This document shows, one piece after another, positions 7,810 to 16,209 of a stretch of DNA of 64,000 bases. Position numbers and translations under genes: made by a program. Source of the DNA: UBA11524 sp045591175 (lineage in GTDB: Bacteria; Bacillota; Clostridia; Christensenellales; Aristaeellaceae); the NCBI GenBank assembly GCA_045591175.1, contig JAZNSI010000039.1:1-64000 (forward strand). The letters run 5' to 3'. The notes beneath the pieces were generated by a model. The model saw only the letters and a list, made by a program, of their open reading frames with translations, was not told the origin of the DNA and did no database searches. How positions within the stretch are numbered: position 1 is the stretch's first letter; each line of letters opens with the position of its first letter.

Positions 7810-8995
7810 GAGAATCCTCCCCCGCCGGAGCCGCCATGCCGGACGCAGGAGCGCGCTGGCCGATCTCCACCAGCTTTTCGCCAATGGCATATGCCTGCAC
7901 TTTCTCATCTTCTATCATACTACAATTTCCCCAAATGTCAATGAATGATTCTCCTTCTGCCGCCTTTTCGTGCAGTCTGCGCAGGGCCGCAGCGGAGGCG
8001 TCGGCCTGCAGATCCTCCCATTTTCGCGCATGAGTGGTGATTTCCGCCTCCATGCGGGTCTCTGTTCGCAGCGTCAGCGGGAGGAAGAAGCCGCAAAAGG
8101 GCGTTTCCGAAACGGCGGTGTCGTACTGCGCGTAATCGCATTCCGGCAGTCCCCACAGGTCGAAGAAGGGCGTGCGGATGGTACGGACGGTCTGCTCACG
8201 CCCAGTATAGGCGGTCATCGTTTCCACCGCGGACAGGTTGACGACAGCGCCCTCCCACACCCGCGCGGTGACGCTGCCCCGGGCCGCCACCGGCTTGACC
8301 GCGCCGTCGCTGGTGCGCTCCTCCCCTTTGATGAGCACCTCTCCCGCACGGACGACGTCGCCCACCTTCACCACCGGGGTGCCCGCGCGGGTCACGATGC
8401 TGTGGATGACGCCGTCCCGGGCAGCCACCACATCACAGGCGCCATCGGGGCCGCCGTCCGCGCGGGGCAGAACGCCCTCCACCGCCCGGACGACCAGCGT
8501 TGTTCCCCGCCAGCCCACCTCAAACCAGGCAATTCGCGGATAACGCCATTCCAGTGCATCGCGGATATCGCCTGCTGCGACTTGGGCGCGCAGCATCGGT
8601 GCGGTCACGCCCATTTCGGTCAGCGCCATGCGGATGTCCGCCGCATACGCACCGCCGTCGACCACGTCGATGCACCACATCACCCGGGAGGCCGCCAGCA
8701 GCGCGATTCCCGCGCACAGCGCCGCGGCAGCCAGCAGCCAACGCCGGTGCAGCCATTCCGCGCAGCGTCCTGCTCCCTGGCGGTTTCCGGTCGTCAGCAT
8801 CCAGCCTCCGCGCAGGGCGATCTCCTGCAGGGCGGGCAGCTGCTCCTCCCGCAGGAGCGCCGTCACCTTCTTCGGCGATGATCGCCGAAGCGCTGTCAGC
8901 TGGATGCCTGCCTCCCCCGCCTGCCGCAGAAATCGTCCGATGTTCAGCCCTTCCACCGTCACGGCGATCTGCCAGAGCCGCGCCGCGCGCCTCAT
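7793..8995 (-). CDS. yqfD: Sporulation protein YqfD family
   Basis: A 400-residue membrane-anchored protein. It has an N-terminal cytoplasmic domain, one clear membrane segment (WLLAAAALCAGIALLA, near residue 90), and a large external region with the conserved WFEVGWRGTTLVVRAVE and AARDGVIHSIVTRAGTPVVKVGDVVRAGEVL blocks typical of YqfD. Relatives are needed at the engulfment stage of sporulation, but the biochemical role is unknown. The ATG at 8995 has AAGGAGG 6 bases upstream and overlaps the yqfC stop by 4 bases. The last 17 bases overlap the preferred phoH start. Confidence 0.88.
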   Translation of the reverse strand: MRRAARLWQIAVTVEGLNIGRFLRQAGEAGIQLTALRRSSPKKVTALLREEQLPALQEIALRGGWMLTTGNRQGAGRCAEWLHRRWLLAAAALCAGIALLAASRVMWCIDVVDGGAYAADIRMALTEMGVTAPMLRAQVAAGDIRDALEWRYPRIAWFEVGWRGTTLVVRAVEGVLPRADGGPDGACDVVAARDGVIHSIVTRAGTPVVKVGDVVRAGEVLIKGEERTSDGAVKPVAARGSVTARVWEGAVVNLSAVETMTAYTGREQTVRTIRTPFFDLWGLPECDYAQYDTAVSETPFCGFFLPLTLRTETRMEAEITTHARKWEDLQADASAAALRRLHEKAAEGESFIDIWGNCSMIEDEKVQAYAIGEKLVEIGQRAPASGMAAPAGEDSHDQPR

Positions 8996-9249
8996 TTGCC
9001 ACCCTCCTTCTGCGCAAAGGCCACGCAGTCGATCCGCCCCACGATGATCGCCTCCGCCGAGGTGTACAGGCGGAAAACCATCCCCGCCCCGGCGATGCGG
9101 ATCAGCCCGCATGCGCTTCGCAGCACGATGTTGTCCGGCTCGTAATCGACCAGCCCCTGGTGCTGCTCGATGTGCAGCTGCTCGTGGCCGGTGAGCGTGA
9201 TGAGCGGCACGTTGGAGGTCACTTCCTTTGGAAAAATTCCCTGCTGCAT
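8992..9249 (-). CDS. yqfC: Sporulation protein YqfC family
   Basis: An 85-residue small protein of the YqfC family, containing VPLITLTGHEQLHIEQHQGLVDY and the C-terminal RIDCVAFAQKEGGK. It is the first gene of the minus operon through era. The ATG at 9249 has GGGAGG 7 bases upstream; an adjacent TTG at 9252 is possible. In Bacillus the yqfCD pair is made in the mother cell. The upstream minus strand contains CATATAGT, faintly like a sigma-E minus-10, but the matching minus-35 spacing is poor, so regulation is not settled. Confidence 0.85.
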   Translation of the reverse strand: MQQGIFPKEVTSNVPLITLTGHEQLHIEQHQGLVDYEPDNIVLRSACGLIRIAGAGMVFRLYTSAEAIIVGRIDCVAFAQKEGGK

Positions 9250-9339
9250 CAAACCGCCTCCCTTTCAGGAAACTATATGCGCAAGCCTTCCGCGCAATAC
9301 TTGAGGGAGATTGAGCTGAAGAAATGGGACGAAGTCCCC

Positions 9340-9368
9340 TTTACGGATGGCGGATTTCGTGTTATAAT
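9340..9368 (+). promoter_or_regulatory. Probable promoter of the MreB-like gene
   Basis: TATAAT at 9363-9368 is a perfect minus-10 in GTTATAATG. At a 17-base spacing the minus-35 is TTTACG (9340-9345), four of six matches. The start codon is about 55 bases downstream. Confidence 0.6.
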
Positions 9369-9422
9369 GTCAAATTGATGCAGTATGCATCCACGACGAT
9401 TTGATATTTGAGGTTTTGAAAT

Positions 9423-10442
9423 ATGGCACAGGTAAGCGATCTGGGTATTGATCTGGGCACGTCCAACGTGCTGATTTATCAGAAGGGCAAGGGCATCGTG
9501 CTTCGTCAGCCTGCGGTGGTCGCCATCGAGCGGGTGAGCAAGAAGGTGCTGGCCGTGGGCACGGAGGCCTACCGCATGATTGGCCGCACGCCCGGCAATA
9601 TTCTGGCGCTGCGTCCGCTGCGTCAGGGCGTGGTCAGCGACTTCGAGCTGACCAACACCATGCTCCGCCATTTCATGAGCATGGTCATCGGCAAGCGGTT
9701 CTTTGGCCGTCCCCGCGTGGTGCTGTCGGTGCCCTCCGGCGTGAACGAGGCGGAGAAGAGCAGCCTGATCAGCATCCTCTTCGACGCAGGCGCCAAGCGC
9801 ACGCAGCTGCTGGACCGCCCCATCGCCGCCGCCATGGGCGTGGGCATGGAATTCCAGAAGCCCTACGGCTGCATGGTGGTGGATATGGGCGCGGGCGTCA
9901 CGGACATCGCCGTGCTGGCCTCCGGTCAGGTGATCGAGGCTGCCAGCGTGTGCTACGGCGGCGACTATTTTGACGACGCCATCATCCGTTACCTGCGCAA
10001 GAAGCACAATCTGCTCATCGGCGAGCGCTCCGCGGAGGAGGTCAAGATCACCCTGGGCACCGCGGTGCCGCCGCTCTCTCCCCTGACGGACGAGGTCACC
10101 GGACGCGATCTGCTCTCCGGCCTGCCCAAGACCATCACCGTTTCCTCCGCTGAGATCTACGAAGCCGTCAAGGACGCGGTGGCCGACCTGATCGAGTCCA
10201 TCCAGGGCGTTATCGAGCGCACCCCGCCCCAGCTGGCCAGCGACATCTTCGAGGACGGCATCGTCCTCACCGGCGGCGCGGCCTCCCTGGCAGGCCTGCC
10301 CGAGGCCATCTACAATGAGCTGCACATCCCCTGCGGCGTGGCGGATGATCCTCAAACGAGCGTAGTGCTGGGCTGCGGGCGCGCACTGGACAACCTGGGC
10401 GCCTACAAGAACGTCCTTACAGACAGCCGCCGGCTGCGTTAA
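9423..10442 (+). CDS. mreB: MreB/Mbl-type rod shape-determining actin homologue
   Basis: A 339-residue bacterial actin that polymerises beneath the membrane and guides peptidoglycan elongation. Phosphate-1 loop DLGIDLGTSNVLIY, phosphate-2 VVDMGAGVTDIAV and adenosine motif IVLTGGAASLAGLP are all visible, and length is normal. It stands alone, without mreC, mreD or a penicillin-binding protein, as Mbl and MreBH paralogues often do, so the symbol is used for the family; mbl or mreBH are equally possible. The ribosome site is weak (TGAGG about 9 bases upstream). A hairpin terminator follows. Confidence 0.9.
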   Translation: MAQVSDLGIDLGTSNVLIYQKGKGIVLRQPAVVAIERVSKKVLAVGTEAYRMIGRTPGNILALRPLRQGVVSDFELTNTMLRHFMSMVIGKRFFGRPRVVLSVPSGVNEAEKSSLISILFDAGAKRTQLLDRPIAAAMGVGMEFQKPYGCMVVDMGAGVTDIAVLASGQVIEAASVCYGGDYFDDAIIRYLRKKHNLLIGERSAEEVKITLGTAVPPLSPLTDEVTGRDLLSGLPKTITVSSAEIYEAVKDAVADLIESIQGVIERTPPQLASDIFEDGIVLTGGAASLAGLPEAIYNELHIPCGVADDPQTSVVLGCGRALDNLGAYKNVLTDSRRLR

Positions 10443-10450
10443 CGGCATCA

Positions 10451-10487
10451 AAACAGCGTACTTCCCAAACCGGGAGGTACGCTGTTT
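10451..10487 (+). terminator. Hairpin after the MreB-like gene
   Basis: AAACAGCGTAC and GTACGCTGTTT form an 11-bp perfect stem, extended by TTCCC/GGGAG pairing. The T tract after it is weak (CGTATTTC), so termination may be partial and the SleB-like gene could receive read-through. Confidence 0.6.
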
Positions 10488-10549
10488 CGTATTTCTGCAC
10501 TTCTATGCAGGGCGGTATCTGCATATTGCTTGGCATGGAGGTGGGACAA

Positions 10550-10978
10550 ATGACGGAGCTTGAGCTCTTTGCAAGGCTGATCCAATGCGAGGCTGGCGGC
10601 GAGGGCGACAACGGCATGCGGGCCGTGGCGTCGGTGGTCATGAACCGGGTGCGCACCCGCGTGGGTGAATACGGTCGCTACAACACCCTGCGGGACGTGA
10701 TCTTCCAGACCGGGCAGTTCAACTGCGCCCGCACCGTCCTCGGCGGACGGCAGAACCTGCAAAACGTTTACAACATGAATCCCCAGCAGATCCACTACGA
10801 CATCGCCAACTGGGCCATCGCCGGCAACCGGCTGGGCAATCTGTGGGAGGCGCTGTGGTTCTACAACCCATACAGCCCGACCTGCCGGAATAACTTCCCT
10901 TCCAGCGTGGGGTATTTCCAGATCCGCATCGGGGATCACTGCTTCTACAACCCGGCGCCGTCCTACGCGGATACCTGA
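10550..10978 (+). CDS. SleB/CwlJ-type cell wall hydrolase
   Basis: A 142-residue protein matching the Hydrolase_2 domain of spore cortex-lytic enzymes SleB and CwlJ. Typical features are LARLIQCEAGGEGDNGMRAV with the catalytic-type Glu, VASVVMNRVR, DVIFQTGQFNC and the late FYNP. It has no signal peptide or SleB peptidoglycan-binding domain, so it resembles CwlJ in architecture and may act from the mother-cell side during spore formation or germination. The ATG at 10550 is preferred (GGAGG 8 bases upstream); the frame opens at 10505. It converges with the GNAT gene, leaving 4 bases between stops. Confidence 0.85.
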   Translation: MTELELFARLIQCEAGGEGDNGMRAVASVVMNRVRTRVGEYGRYNTLRDVIFQTGQFNCARTVLGGRQNLQNVYNMNPQQIHYDIANWAIAGNRLGNLWEALWFYNPYSPTCRNNFPSSVGYFQIRIGDHCFYNPAPSYADT

Positions 10979-10982
10979 GCCG

Positions 10983-11441
10983 TCAAAGGGCCTTCACCAG
11001 GATCAGGCAGGGATTGTTTTCGTCCCACAGGGTCGGGAAGATCTCCAGGGGCAGAAAACCTACGCCCCGGTAGAAGGCCACCGTCGCATCGTACTCCGTG
11101 TAGTGTCCGGGAGCCACCGTTTTCACCTGTGCGAAGCGGTAACCCTGTGCCCGGCCATATTTCTCGAAAGCAGCAAACATCGCGCGTCCCGCACCGCTGC
11201 GGTGGGCGCGTTTTTTCACGCCCGTAACGTAGATCTCACAGGTGTATGGACTCGTTTCTTTCATTGCCATGAAGCCGAGGACATCCGCCCCTTCCAGCGC
11301 AGCAAAGAAGGGCATGCTGCCGCTTTCGCGGATATACTCCTCCGTGGATTCCGGGATGCCGAACCATTCCGGCAGATCGGTCAGCACCTCGCGGGCAATG
11401 GCACGTTTGCGCTCCGGTTCATTGATCAAAGTGACCTGCAT
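10983..11441 (-). CDS. GNAT-family N-acetyltransferase
   Basis: A 152-residue GNAT protein that would transfer an acetyl group from acetyl-CoA to an unknown acceptor. The acetyl-CoA site appears as VKKRAHRSGAGRAMFAAFEKYGRAQG, with the usual late YRGVGFLPLE block. The ATG at 11441 (MQVTLINEP) follows AAAGGAGG at about 7 bases; the open frame extends to 11483. The substrate cannot be predicted. It is transcribed away from the ABC-F gene. Confidence 0.82.
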   Translation of the reverse strand: MQVTLINEPERKRAIAREVLTDLPEWFGIPESTEEYIRESGSMPFFAALEGADVLGFMAMKETSPYTCEIYVTGVKKRAHRSGAGRAMFAAFEKYGRAQGYRFAQVKTVAPGHYTEYDATVAFYRGVGFLPLEIFPTLWDENNPCLILVKAL

Positions 11442-11501
11442 GGTGATTCCTCCTTTGTTTCCTGAATCATTCGCGCTTGGCACAGGAAACTCCTGCTGCC
11501 G

Positions 11502-11530
11502 TTGCCATCGGGGCGGATTTGTGGTACAAT
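11502..11530 (+). promoter_or_regulatory. Sigma-A promoter of the ABC-F gene
   Basis: TTGCCA (11502-11507), a 17-base spacer, and TACAAT (11525-11530) form a near-consensus promoter about 30 bases before the start codon, so the untranslated leader is short. That leaves little room for the leader-peptide attenuators seen on resistance ABC-F genes. Confidence 0.8.
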
Positions 11531-11559
11531 ATCCCCGCTATACAGAAAGGGGATCACCC

Positions 11560-13362
11560 ATGGCAAGCGCATTTTCCTTTAACGATGTAACCATCTTCTT
11601 CTCCGAGAAGATGCTGATGAACAATGTGACCCTGACCATTTCCGACGGCGATCGCATCGGCGTGGTAGGCAAAAACGGCAGCGGCAAGAGCACTTTCCTG
11701 CGCCTGCTGGCAGGCCTGGAAAAGCCGGACGACGGCAGCATTTCCGTGCAGCGGAACATGTCCATCGCCTATCTGCCCCAGACGCCCGTCCTGCGGGAGG
11801 ACGCCACCATCACCGAGGCTGCGTTGCAGTATCTCCCTGCACGCCCCGGCGAGGATGCCGCTTCCGCCGCCTACGAAGCGCAGACCATCCTCACCCAGCT
11901 GGGCTTTACAGACCTTCAGCAGCCTGTCAGCCAGCTTTCCGGCGGACAGCGGATGCGCGTGGCCCTGGCAGGCGTGCTTTGCCGCGACAGCGATGTGCTG
12001 CTGCTGGACGAGCCCACCAACCACATCGACATCGAAATGGCCCAGTGGCTGGAGGATCGCCTGCTCAAGTGGCGCAAGACGCTGATCGTCGTCACCCATG
12101 ACCGTTACCTGCTGGAGCGGGCCTTCAATCGCATCTTCAATGTGGGCGGCGGCGATGTGGGCGTGTACAACTGCCCCTACTCCGGCTACCTGGAGGAGCG
12201 CGCTCAGCGGGAGGAAATGCAGGCCGCGACCCTGCGCAAGAACAAGTCCCTCTATCGCAAGGAGCTGGCGTGGATCCGCCGCGGCGCGCCCGCCCGCTCC
12301 ACCAAGGCCAAGGGCCGTATCCAGCGCTTTGACGCGGTGGCCGAGGCCATCAAGGAAGCCCCGCCGGAGGCCGAGCTGACCATGAAATCCGTGGCCAGCC
12401 GCCTGGGCAAAAAGATCGTCAGCTGGGAACACCTGGACGTGGCCATCGGCGGAAACACCCTCGTGCGTGACTTCTCCTACACGCTGCTGCGGGATGACCG
12501 CGTGGGCATTATCGGCGGAAACGGCGCCGGCAAAACCACACTGTTGCGGACGCTGTGCGGCGAACTCCCGCCTGCCTCCGGTGTGATCGAAAAGGGCGAT
12601 ACGGTCAAAATCGTCTATTTCGCTCAGCATTGCCCGCCGCTGGATCCCGACACCCGCGTGATCGACGCAGTGAAGGATGTGGCTGTCAAGGTCTACACCC
12701 CCGACGGCGACCTGACCGCCTCCCAGATGGCGGAGACCTTCCTCTTCCCCAGCCAGATGCAGTACCAAAAGGTGTCCAGCCTCTCCGGCGGCGAGATGCG
12801 CCGGCTGTACCTGCTGCGCATCCTGATGGCTGCGCCGAATGTCCTCATCCTGGACGAGCCCACCAACGACCTGGACCTGGATACCCTGAATGTGCTGGAG
12901 GACTATCTGGATTCCTTCCAGGGCGCGATCATCGCAGTCAGCCATGACCGTTACTTCCTCGACCGCATTACCACGCACCTCTTTGCCGTGGAGGACGGCA
13001 GGATGGTTCCCTACATCGGCGGATACCAAAGCTACCTGGACGCCCAGGAGGAGAAGCAGGCTATCCCCCTCCCCGTCCCCAGTCAAAACGAGCCGAAGGC
13101 TCCCCGCCGCCATAATTCCGCGCTGAAATTCTCCTACAAGGAGCAGCGGGACTTCGAGACCATCGAGGACACCGTTATGCAGCTGGAAGAGAAGGTCGAA
13201 GCGCTCGCCGCCGAGATCGAAGCCAACGCAGCGGATTACGTGAAGGTCGCCGCGCTGATGGCCGAGCACGAGGAAACCCAGCACAAGCTGGACGAGGCCA
13301 CGGAGCGCTGGCTGTTCCTACAGGAAAAGTGGGAGCAGATCCAGGCGCAGAAGAACGGATAA
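11560..13362 (+). CDS. ABC-F family ribosome-associated ATPase (Uup-like)
   Basis: A 600-residue cytosolic twin-ATPase with no membrane domain. First cassette: Walker A GKNGSGKST, signature LSGGQRMRVALA, Walker B LLLDEPTNH. Second cassette: GGNGAGKTT, LSGGEMRRLYLL, LILDEPTND. The inter-domain linker RKNKSLYRKELAWIRRGAPARSTKAKGRI is typical of the Uup subgroup, and a C-terminal coiled coil spans about residues 525-600. ABC-F proteins act in the ribosomal E site; Uup-type ones are housekeeping factors for difficult translation or ribosome assembly, some others give antibiotic resistance. The ATG at 11560 follows AAAGGGG. The frame is open 318 bases upstream, but that is shadow sequence of the GNAT gene. 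Confidence 0.9.
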   Translation: MASAFSFNDVTIFFSEKMLMNNVTLTISDGDRIGVVGKNGSGKSTFLRLLAGLEKPDDGSISVQRNMSIAYLPQTPVLREDATITEAALQYLPARPGEDAASAAYEAQTILTQLGFTDLQQPVSQLSGGQRMRVALAGVLCRDSDVLLLDEPTNHIDIEMAQWLEDRLLKWRKTLIVVTHDRYLLERAFNRIFNVGGGDVGVYNCPYSGYLEERAQREEMQAATLRKNKSLYRKELAWIRRGAPARSTKAKGRIQRFDAVAEAIKEAPPEAELTMKSVASRLGKKIVSWEHLDVAIGGNTLVRDFSYTLLRDDRVGIIGGNGAGKTTLLRTLCGELPPASGVIEKGDTVKIVYFAQHCPPLDPDTRVIDAVKDVAVKVYTPDGDLTASQMAETFLFPSQMQYQKVSSLSGGEMRRLYLLRILMAAPNVLILDEPTNDLDLDTLNVLEDYLDSFQGAIIAVSHDRYFLDRITTHLFAVEDGRMVPYIGGYQSYLDAQEEKQAIPLPVPSQNEPKAPRRHNSALKFSYKEQRDFETIEDTVMQLEEKVEALAAEIEANAADYVKVAALMAEHEETQHKLDEATERWLFLQEKWEQIQAQKNG

Positions 13363-13368
13363 CACACC

Positions 13369-13400
13369 AAGACCCGAGCCAAGCCGGCCCGGGTCTTTTT
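13369..13400 (+). terminator. Intrinsic terminator of the ABC-F gene
   Basis: AAGACCCG-A-GCC pairs with GGC-C-CGGGTCTT around a short loop and is followed by TTTTT. It separates the ABC-F gene from the convergent murA gene. Confidence 0.85.
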
Positions 13401-13431
13401 CAATGCGGTCATGCCGCAGCAAACTGACCCT

Positions 13432-14676
13432 CTATGCTTCCGTGGTGATGCTGGCTCCCAGGCTGCAAAGCATGCCGGGCAGGTCCTCATAGCCGCGGGC
13501 GATATGCCCCGCCGGGTCGCGGAGGATGGTTTCGCCCTCTGCCGCAAGGCCGGAAAGCATCATCGCCGCGCCGCCGCGCAGATCCGTGCTGGTGACCATC
13601 GTGCCGGATAGCATGCTGCCGCCGCTGACCAGCGCAATGCGATCCTCGATGCGGATGTTTGCACCCAGGCGCACCATTTCCCGCGCATGCATGAAGCGGT
13701 TCTCAAAGATGGTTTCCATGAACACCGAGGTTCCCCGCAGCCGCAGCGCCAGGGCCATCATGGGGGCCTGCATATCCGTGGGGAATCCAGGGTATGCCAG
13801 CGTCCGCACCTGGATGGGCTGACTGGCCCGGCCCGTCAGGCGCAGGCCCGCAGGCGTTTCCCGCAGCGTCACGCCGGTCTCCATCAGTTTGAACAGCACC
13901 GCCTGCATCTGATCTGCACGGACGCCCCGCAGCAGTACGCTGCCCTCCGTCATGGCAGATGCACACAGGATCGTCCCTGCCTCGATGCGATCCGGGATAG
14001 GCCGCCAGGTGCATCCGTGCAGCGCTTCCCGCCCCTCCACCGTGATGGTGCCGGTACCTGCACCCACGATCCCTACGCCCATCTGTTCCAGGCACCCGCA
14101 CAGGTCGATGATCTCCGGCTCCTTGGCCGCGTTTTCAATGCGGGTGGTTCCCTCTGCCAAAGCGGCTGCCAGCAGGATATTTTCCGTCGCGCCCACGGAG
14201 GGAAAATCCAGGTACACGTTGCCGCCCCGCAGCTTCCCCTGCAGCGTCACCGAACCCGGCGTCAGCTGCACATGGGCGCCCAAAGCCTCCATGCCCTTCA
14301 GGTGCAGGTCGATGGGCCGCTGCCCGATGGCGCACCCGCCGGGGAGGCTCACCCGCGCGTATCCGGTACGTGCAAGCAAGGGACCCATCACCAGCACGGA
14401 CGCCCGCATCCGGCTGAGCAGATCCGGCACAGCGGGCGACTTGGGTTCCTCTGCCCAGAGGGTCAGCGTATCTCCATCCCGGCGAATGGAAACGCCGCAG
14501 TCCGCCAGAATATCCAGGAGCGTATGTACGTCCGTCAGCTCCGGCACATGCTCCAGCACCAGCGGCTCCCGCGTCAGCAGGCACGCGCACATCAGCGGCA
14601 GCACGGCATTTTTCGCAGAATGGATGCTCACTTCCCCCGACAGCTGCTCGCAATGCCGGATGCGGTACGTCGCCAT
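13432..14676 (-). CDS. murA: UDP-N-acetylglucosamine 1-carboxyvinyltransferase
   Basis: Transfers enolpyruvate from PEP to UDP-GlcNAc, the first committed step of peptidoglycan synthesis and the target of fosfomycin. In the 414-residue protein the fosfomycin-reactive Cys falls at position 115 (LPGGCAIGQRPIDLHLKG) and Lys22-Asn23 in SAKNAVLP, matching classical numbering exactly. The inside-out alpha-beta barrel motifs are complete. The ATG at 14676 follows AAAGGGGGAG; an upstream extension to 14769 is not similar to the family. Many Bacillota carry two paralogues (murAA, murAB); which one this is cannot be told. It is divergent from the DUF512 gene. Confidence 0.93.
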   Translation of the reverse strand: MATYRIRHCEQLSGEVSIHSAKNAVLPLMCACLLTREPLVLEHVPELTDVHTLLDILADCGVSIRRDGDTLTLWAEEPKSPAVPDLLSRMRASVLVMGPLLARTGYARVSLPGGCAIGQRPIDLHLKGMEALGAHVQLTPGSVTLQGKLRGGNVYLDFPSVGATENILLAAALAEGTTRIENAAKEPEIIDLCGCLEQMGVGIVGAGTGTITVEGREALHGCTWRPIPDRIEAGTILCASAMTEGSVLLRGVRADQMQAVLFKLMETGVTLRETPAGLRLTGRASQPIQVRTLAYPGFPTDMQAPMMALALRLRGTSVFMETIFENRFMHAREMVRLGANIRIEDRIALVSGGSMLSGTMVTSTDLRGGAAMMLSGLAAEGETILRDPAGHIARGYEDLPGMLCSLGASITTEA

Positions 14677-14747
14677 TTTGACTCCCCCTTTGGAAGGATA
14701 GTTTGGCGCGTGCGTGCCTTTGCATGCATGGTGGCGGAAGATGGCAG

Positions 14748-14770
14748 AGTGCATTGAATTGCAATGCACT
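14748..14770. promoter_or_regulatory. Perfect inverted repeat in the murA/DUF512 divergent region
   Basis: AGTGCATTG (14748-14756) and CAATGCACT (14762-14770) are exact reverse complements around AATTG. The repeat ends 5 bases before the minus-35 of the rightward promoter. Its position suggests an operator for either or both divergent genes. No T run follows, so a terminator is unlikely. Confidence 0.5.
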
Positions 14771-14775
14771 TTCGC

Positions 14776-14804
14776 TTGACTTTTGGCTGATTCTACCGCA
14801 TAAT
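14776..14804 (+). promoter_or_regulatory. Promoter of the DUF512-der-plsY operon
   Basis: TTGACT (14776-14781), 17 bases, CATAAT (14799-14804). The start codon is 70 bases downstream. Confidence 0.65.
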
Positions 14805-14874
14805 AGGTATGATGCGTGGATTATGCGCATCGCCTGTTTGTGTTGTGCAAAACATCAGGAAAGGAGGCGGCGTT

Positions 14875-16185
14875 ATGGCCACCGCAATCACCCATGTGCA
14901 GCCCGGCTCCATTGCCGAAAGGCTGGGCCTGAAGGAAGGCGACCAGCTCGTCTCCATCGCAGGGGAACCGATTATCGACCAGATCGATTATCAGGCGCTG
15001 ACGGCAAACCGCCGCTTCGACATGGTCGTCCGTCACAGTGATGGTACGGAGGAGACCCTTCACGTCCGCAAGCAGGACTGGGAGCCGCTGGGCGTTACGC
15101 TGGATCAGACCATCGTGTCCTCTCCCCGCCCCTGCAAGAATCACTGCATCTTCTGCTTCATCGACCAGATGCCGCCTGGCATGCGCAAGACCCTCTACGT
15201 CAAGGACGACGACTGGCGGCTGTCGCTGATGATGGGCAACTACATCACCATGACCAACATCGACGATGCAGAGCTTGACCGCATCATCCGCCGCAAGGTA
15301 TCGCCGCTGTTCATTTCCGTGCAGTGCACCGACCCGGACATGCGCGTGAAGATGCTGCGCAACCCCAAGGCCGCGCAGATCATGGACAATCTGCGGCTGC
15401 TGAAGAAGCACGGCATCCGCTTCCATTGCCAGATCGTGCTGTGCCCCGGCTGGAACGACGGCGAGATCCTGATGAAGTCCATCCGCGAGCTGGCAGAGCT
15501 GGCTCCGGCGGCCCAGTCCATCGCGCTGGTGCCCATCGGCCTGACCAAACACCGCGACGGCCTGCCTTACATCAAGCCCTACGACAAGGACATGGCGATA
15601 GAGCTGATCGAATCCGTGAAGCCCCTGCAGGAGAAGTTCCTTGCTGAAATGGGCACACGCTTCGTATTCCCGGCGGACGAGTTCTACTGCCTGAGCGGCC
15701 TCCCCATCCCGGAGGATGAGGAATACGAGGATTATCCCCAGATCGAGAACGGCGTGGGCATGCTGCGGATGTTCGAGACCGACCTGCAATACGCCGCCGA
15801 GGATTACCCGGTGGAAGAAACTGCGCCCCGCAGGCTCTGCATCGCGACGGGCACATCCATCGCGCCCTTCCTGCAGCGGCTGGCGGACAAGTATGCCCCC
15901 AAGGGTACCACCGTTGAGGTGCGGCCCATCGTCAACCGGTTCTTCGGCGAATCGGTGACCGTGGCGGGGCTCATCACCGGAGGCGATCTGGTGGAGCAGT
16001 GCCGCGATGTAAATGCTGACGAGATCCTCATCGTGCGGAGCATGATCCGCGCGGAGGGCGATCTTTTCCTGGACGATATGTCCGTCAAAGCCGTGCGCAA
16101 GGCGCTGCCCGCACCCCTTCGCATCACCGAATCCACCGGTGAAGGCTTCTGGCGCGCGATCTCCGGCTACACCGATCCGGTGTAA
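14875..16185 (+). CDS. DUF512 family PDZ/radical SAM protein
   Basis: A 436-residue protein with an N-terminal PDZ-like domain (HVQPGSIAERLGLKEGDQLVSI, residues 8-29), a cysteine cluster C87-x3-C91-x2-C94 in PCKNHCIFCF that would ligate a 4Fe-4S cluster, a radical SAM-like barrel and a C-terminal DUF512 domain. The family is widespread in Clostridia and cyanobacteria and has no established reaction. The ATG at 14875 follows AAAGGAGG at 6 bases. Its position just upstream of der is conserved, so a role near ribosome assembly is an inference from neighbourhood only. Confidence 0.88.
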   Translation: MATAITHVQPGSIAERLGLKEGDQLVSIAGEPIIDQIDYQALTANRRFDMVVRHSDGTEETLHVRKQDWEPLGVTLDQTIVSSPRPCKNHCIFCFIDQMPPGMRKTLYVKDDDWRLSLMMGNYITMTNIDDAELDRIIRRKVSPLFISVQCTDPDMRVKMLRNPKAAQIMDNLRLLKKHGIRFHCQIVLCPGWNDGEILMKSIRELAELAPAAQSIALVPIGLTKHRDGLPYIKPYDKDMAIELIESVKPLQEKFLAEMGTRFVFPADEFYCLSGLPIPEDEEYEDYPQIENGVGMLRMFETDLQYAAEDYPVEETAPRRLCIATGTSIAPFLQRLADKYAPKGTTVEVRPIVNRFFGESVTVAGLITGGDLVEQCRDVNADEILIVRSMIRAEGDLFLDDMSVKAVRKALPAPLRITESTGEGFWRAISGYTDPV

Positions 16186-16209
16186 CCATCCGAAAGTGAG
16201 GAATACAAA

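Noticed and set aside
4501..7944. A 1147-codon open frame on the plus strand opposite pgpH and phoH
   Set aside because: It is antisense to two well-supported genes. G+C-rich third positions suppress stops in the opposite frame. Its translation is rich in His, Gln and Val, matches no family and has no ribosome site.
9249..9330. Sigma-E promoter upstream of yqfC
   Set aside because: CATATAGT resembles a sigma-E minus-10, but the best minus-35 is 16 bases away instead of about 14 and poorly matched.
11560..13362. Antibiotic-resistance ABC-F
   Set aside because: The linker and C-terminal coiled coil look like housekeeping Uup proteins, and the short leader has no room for a peptide attenuator.
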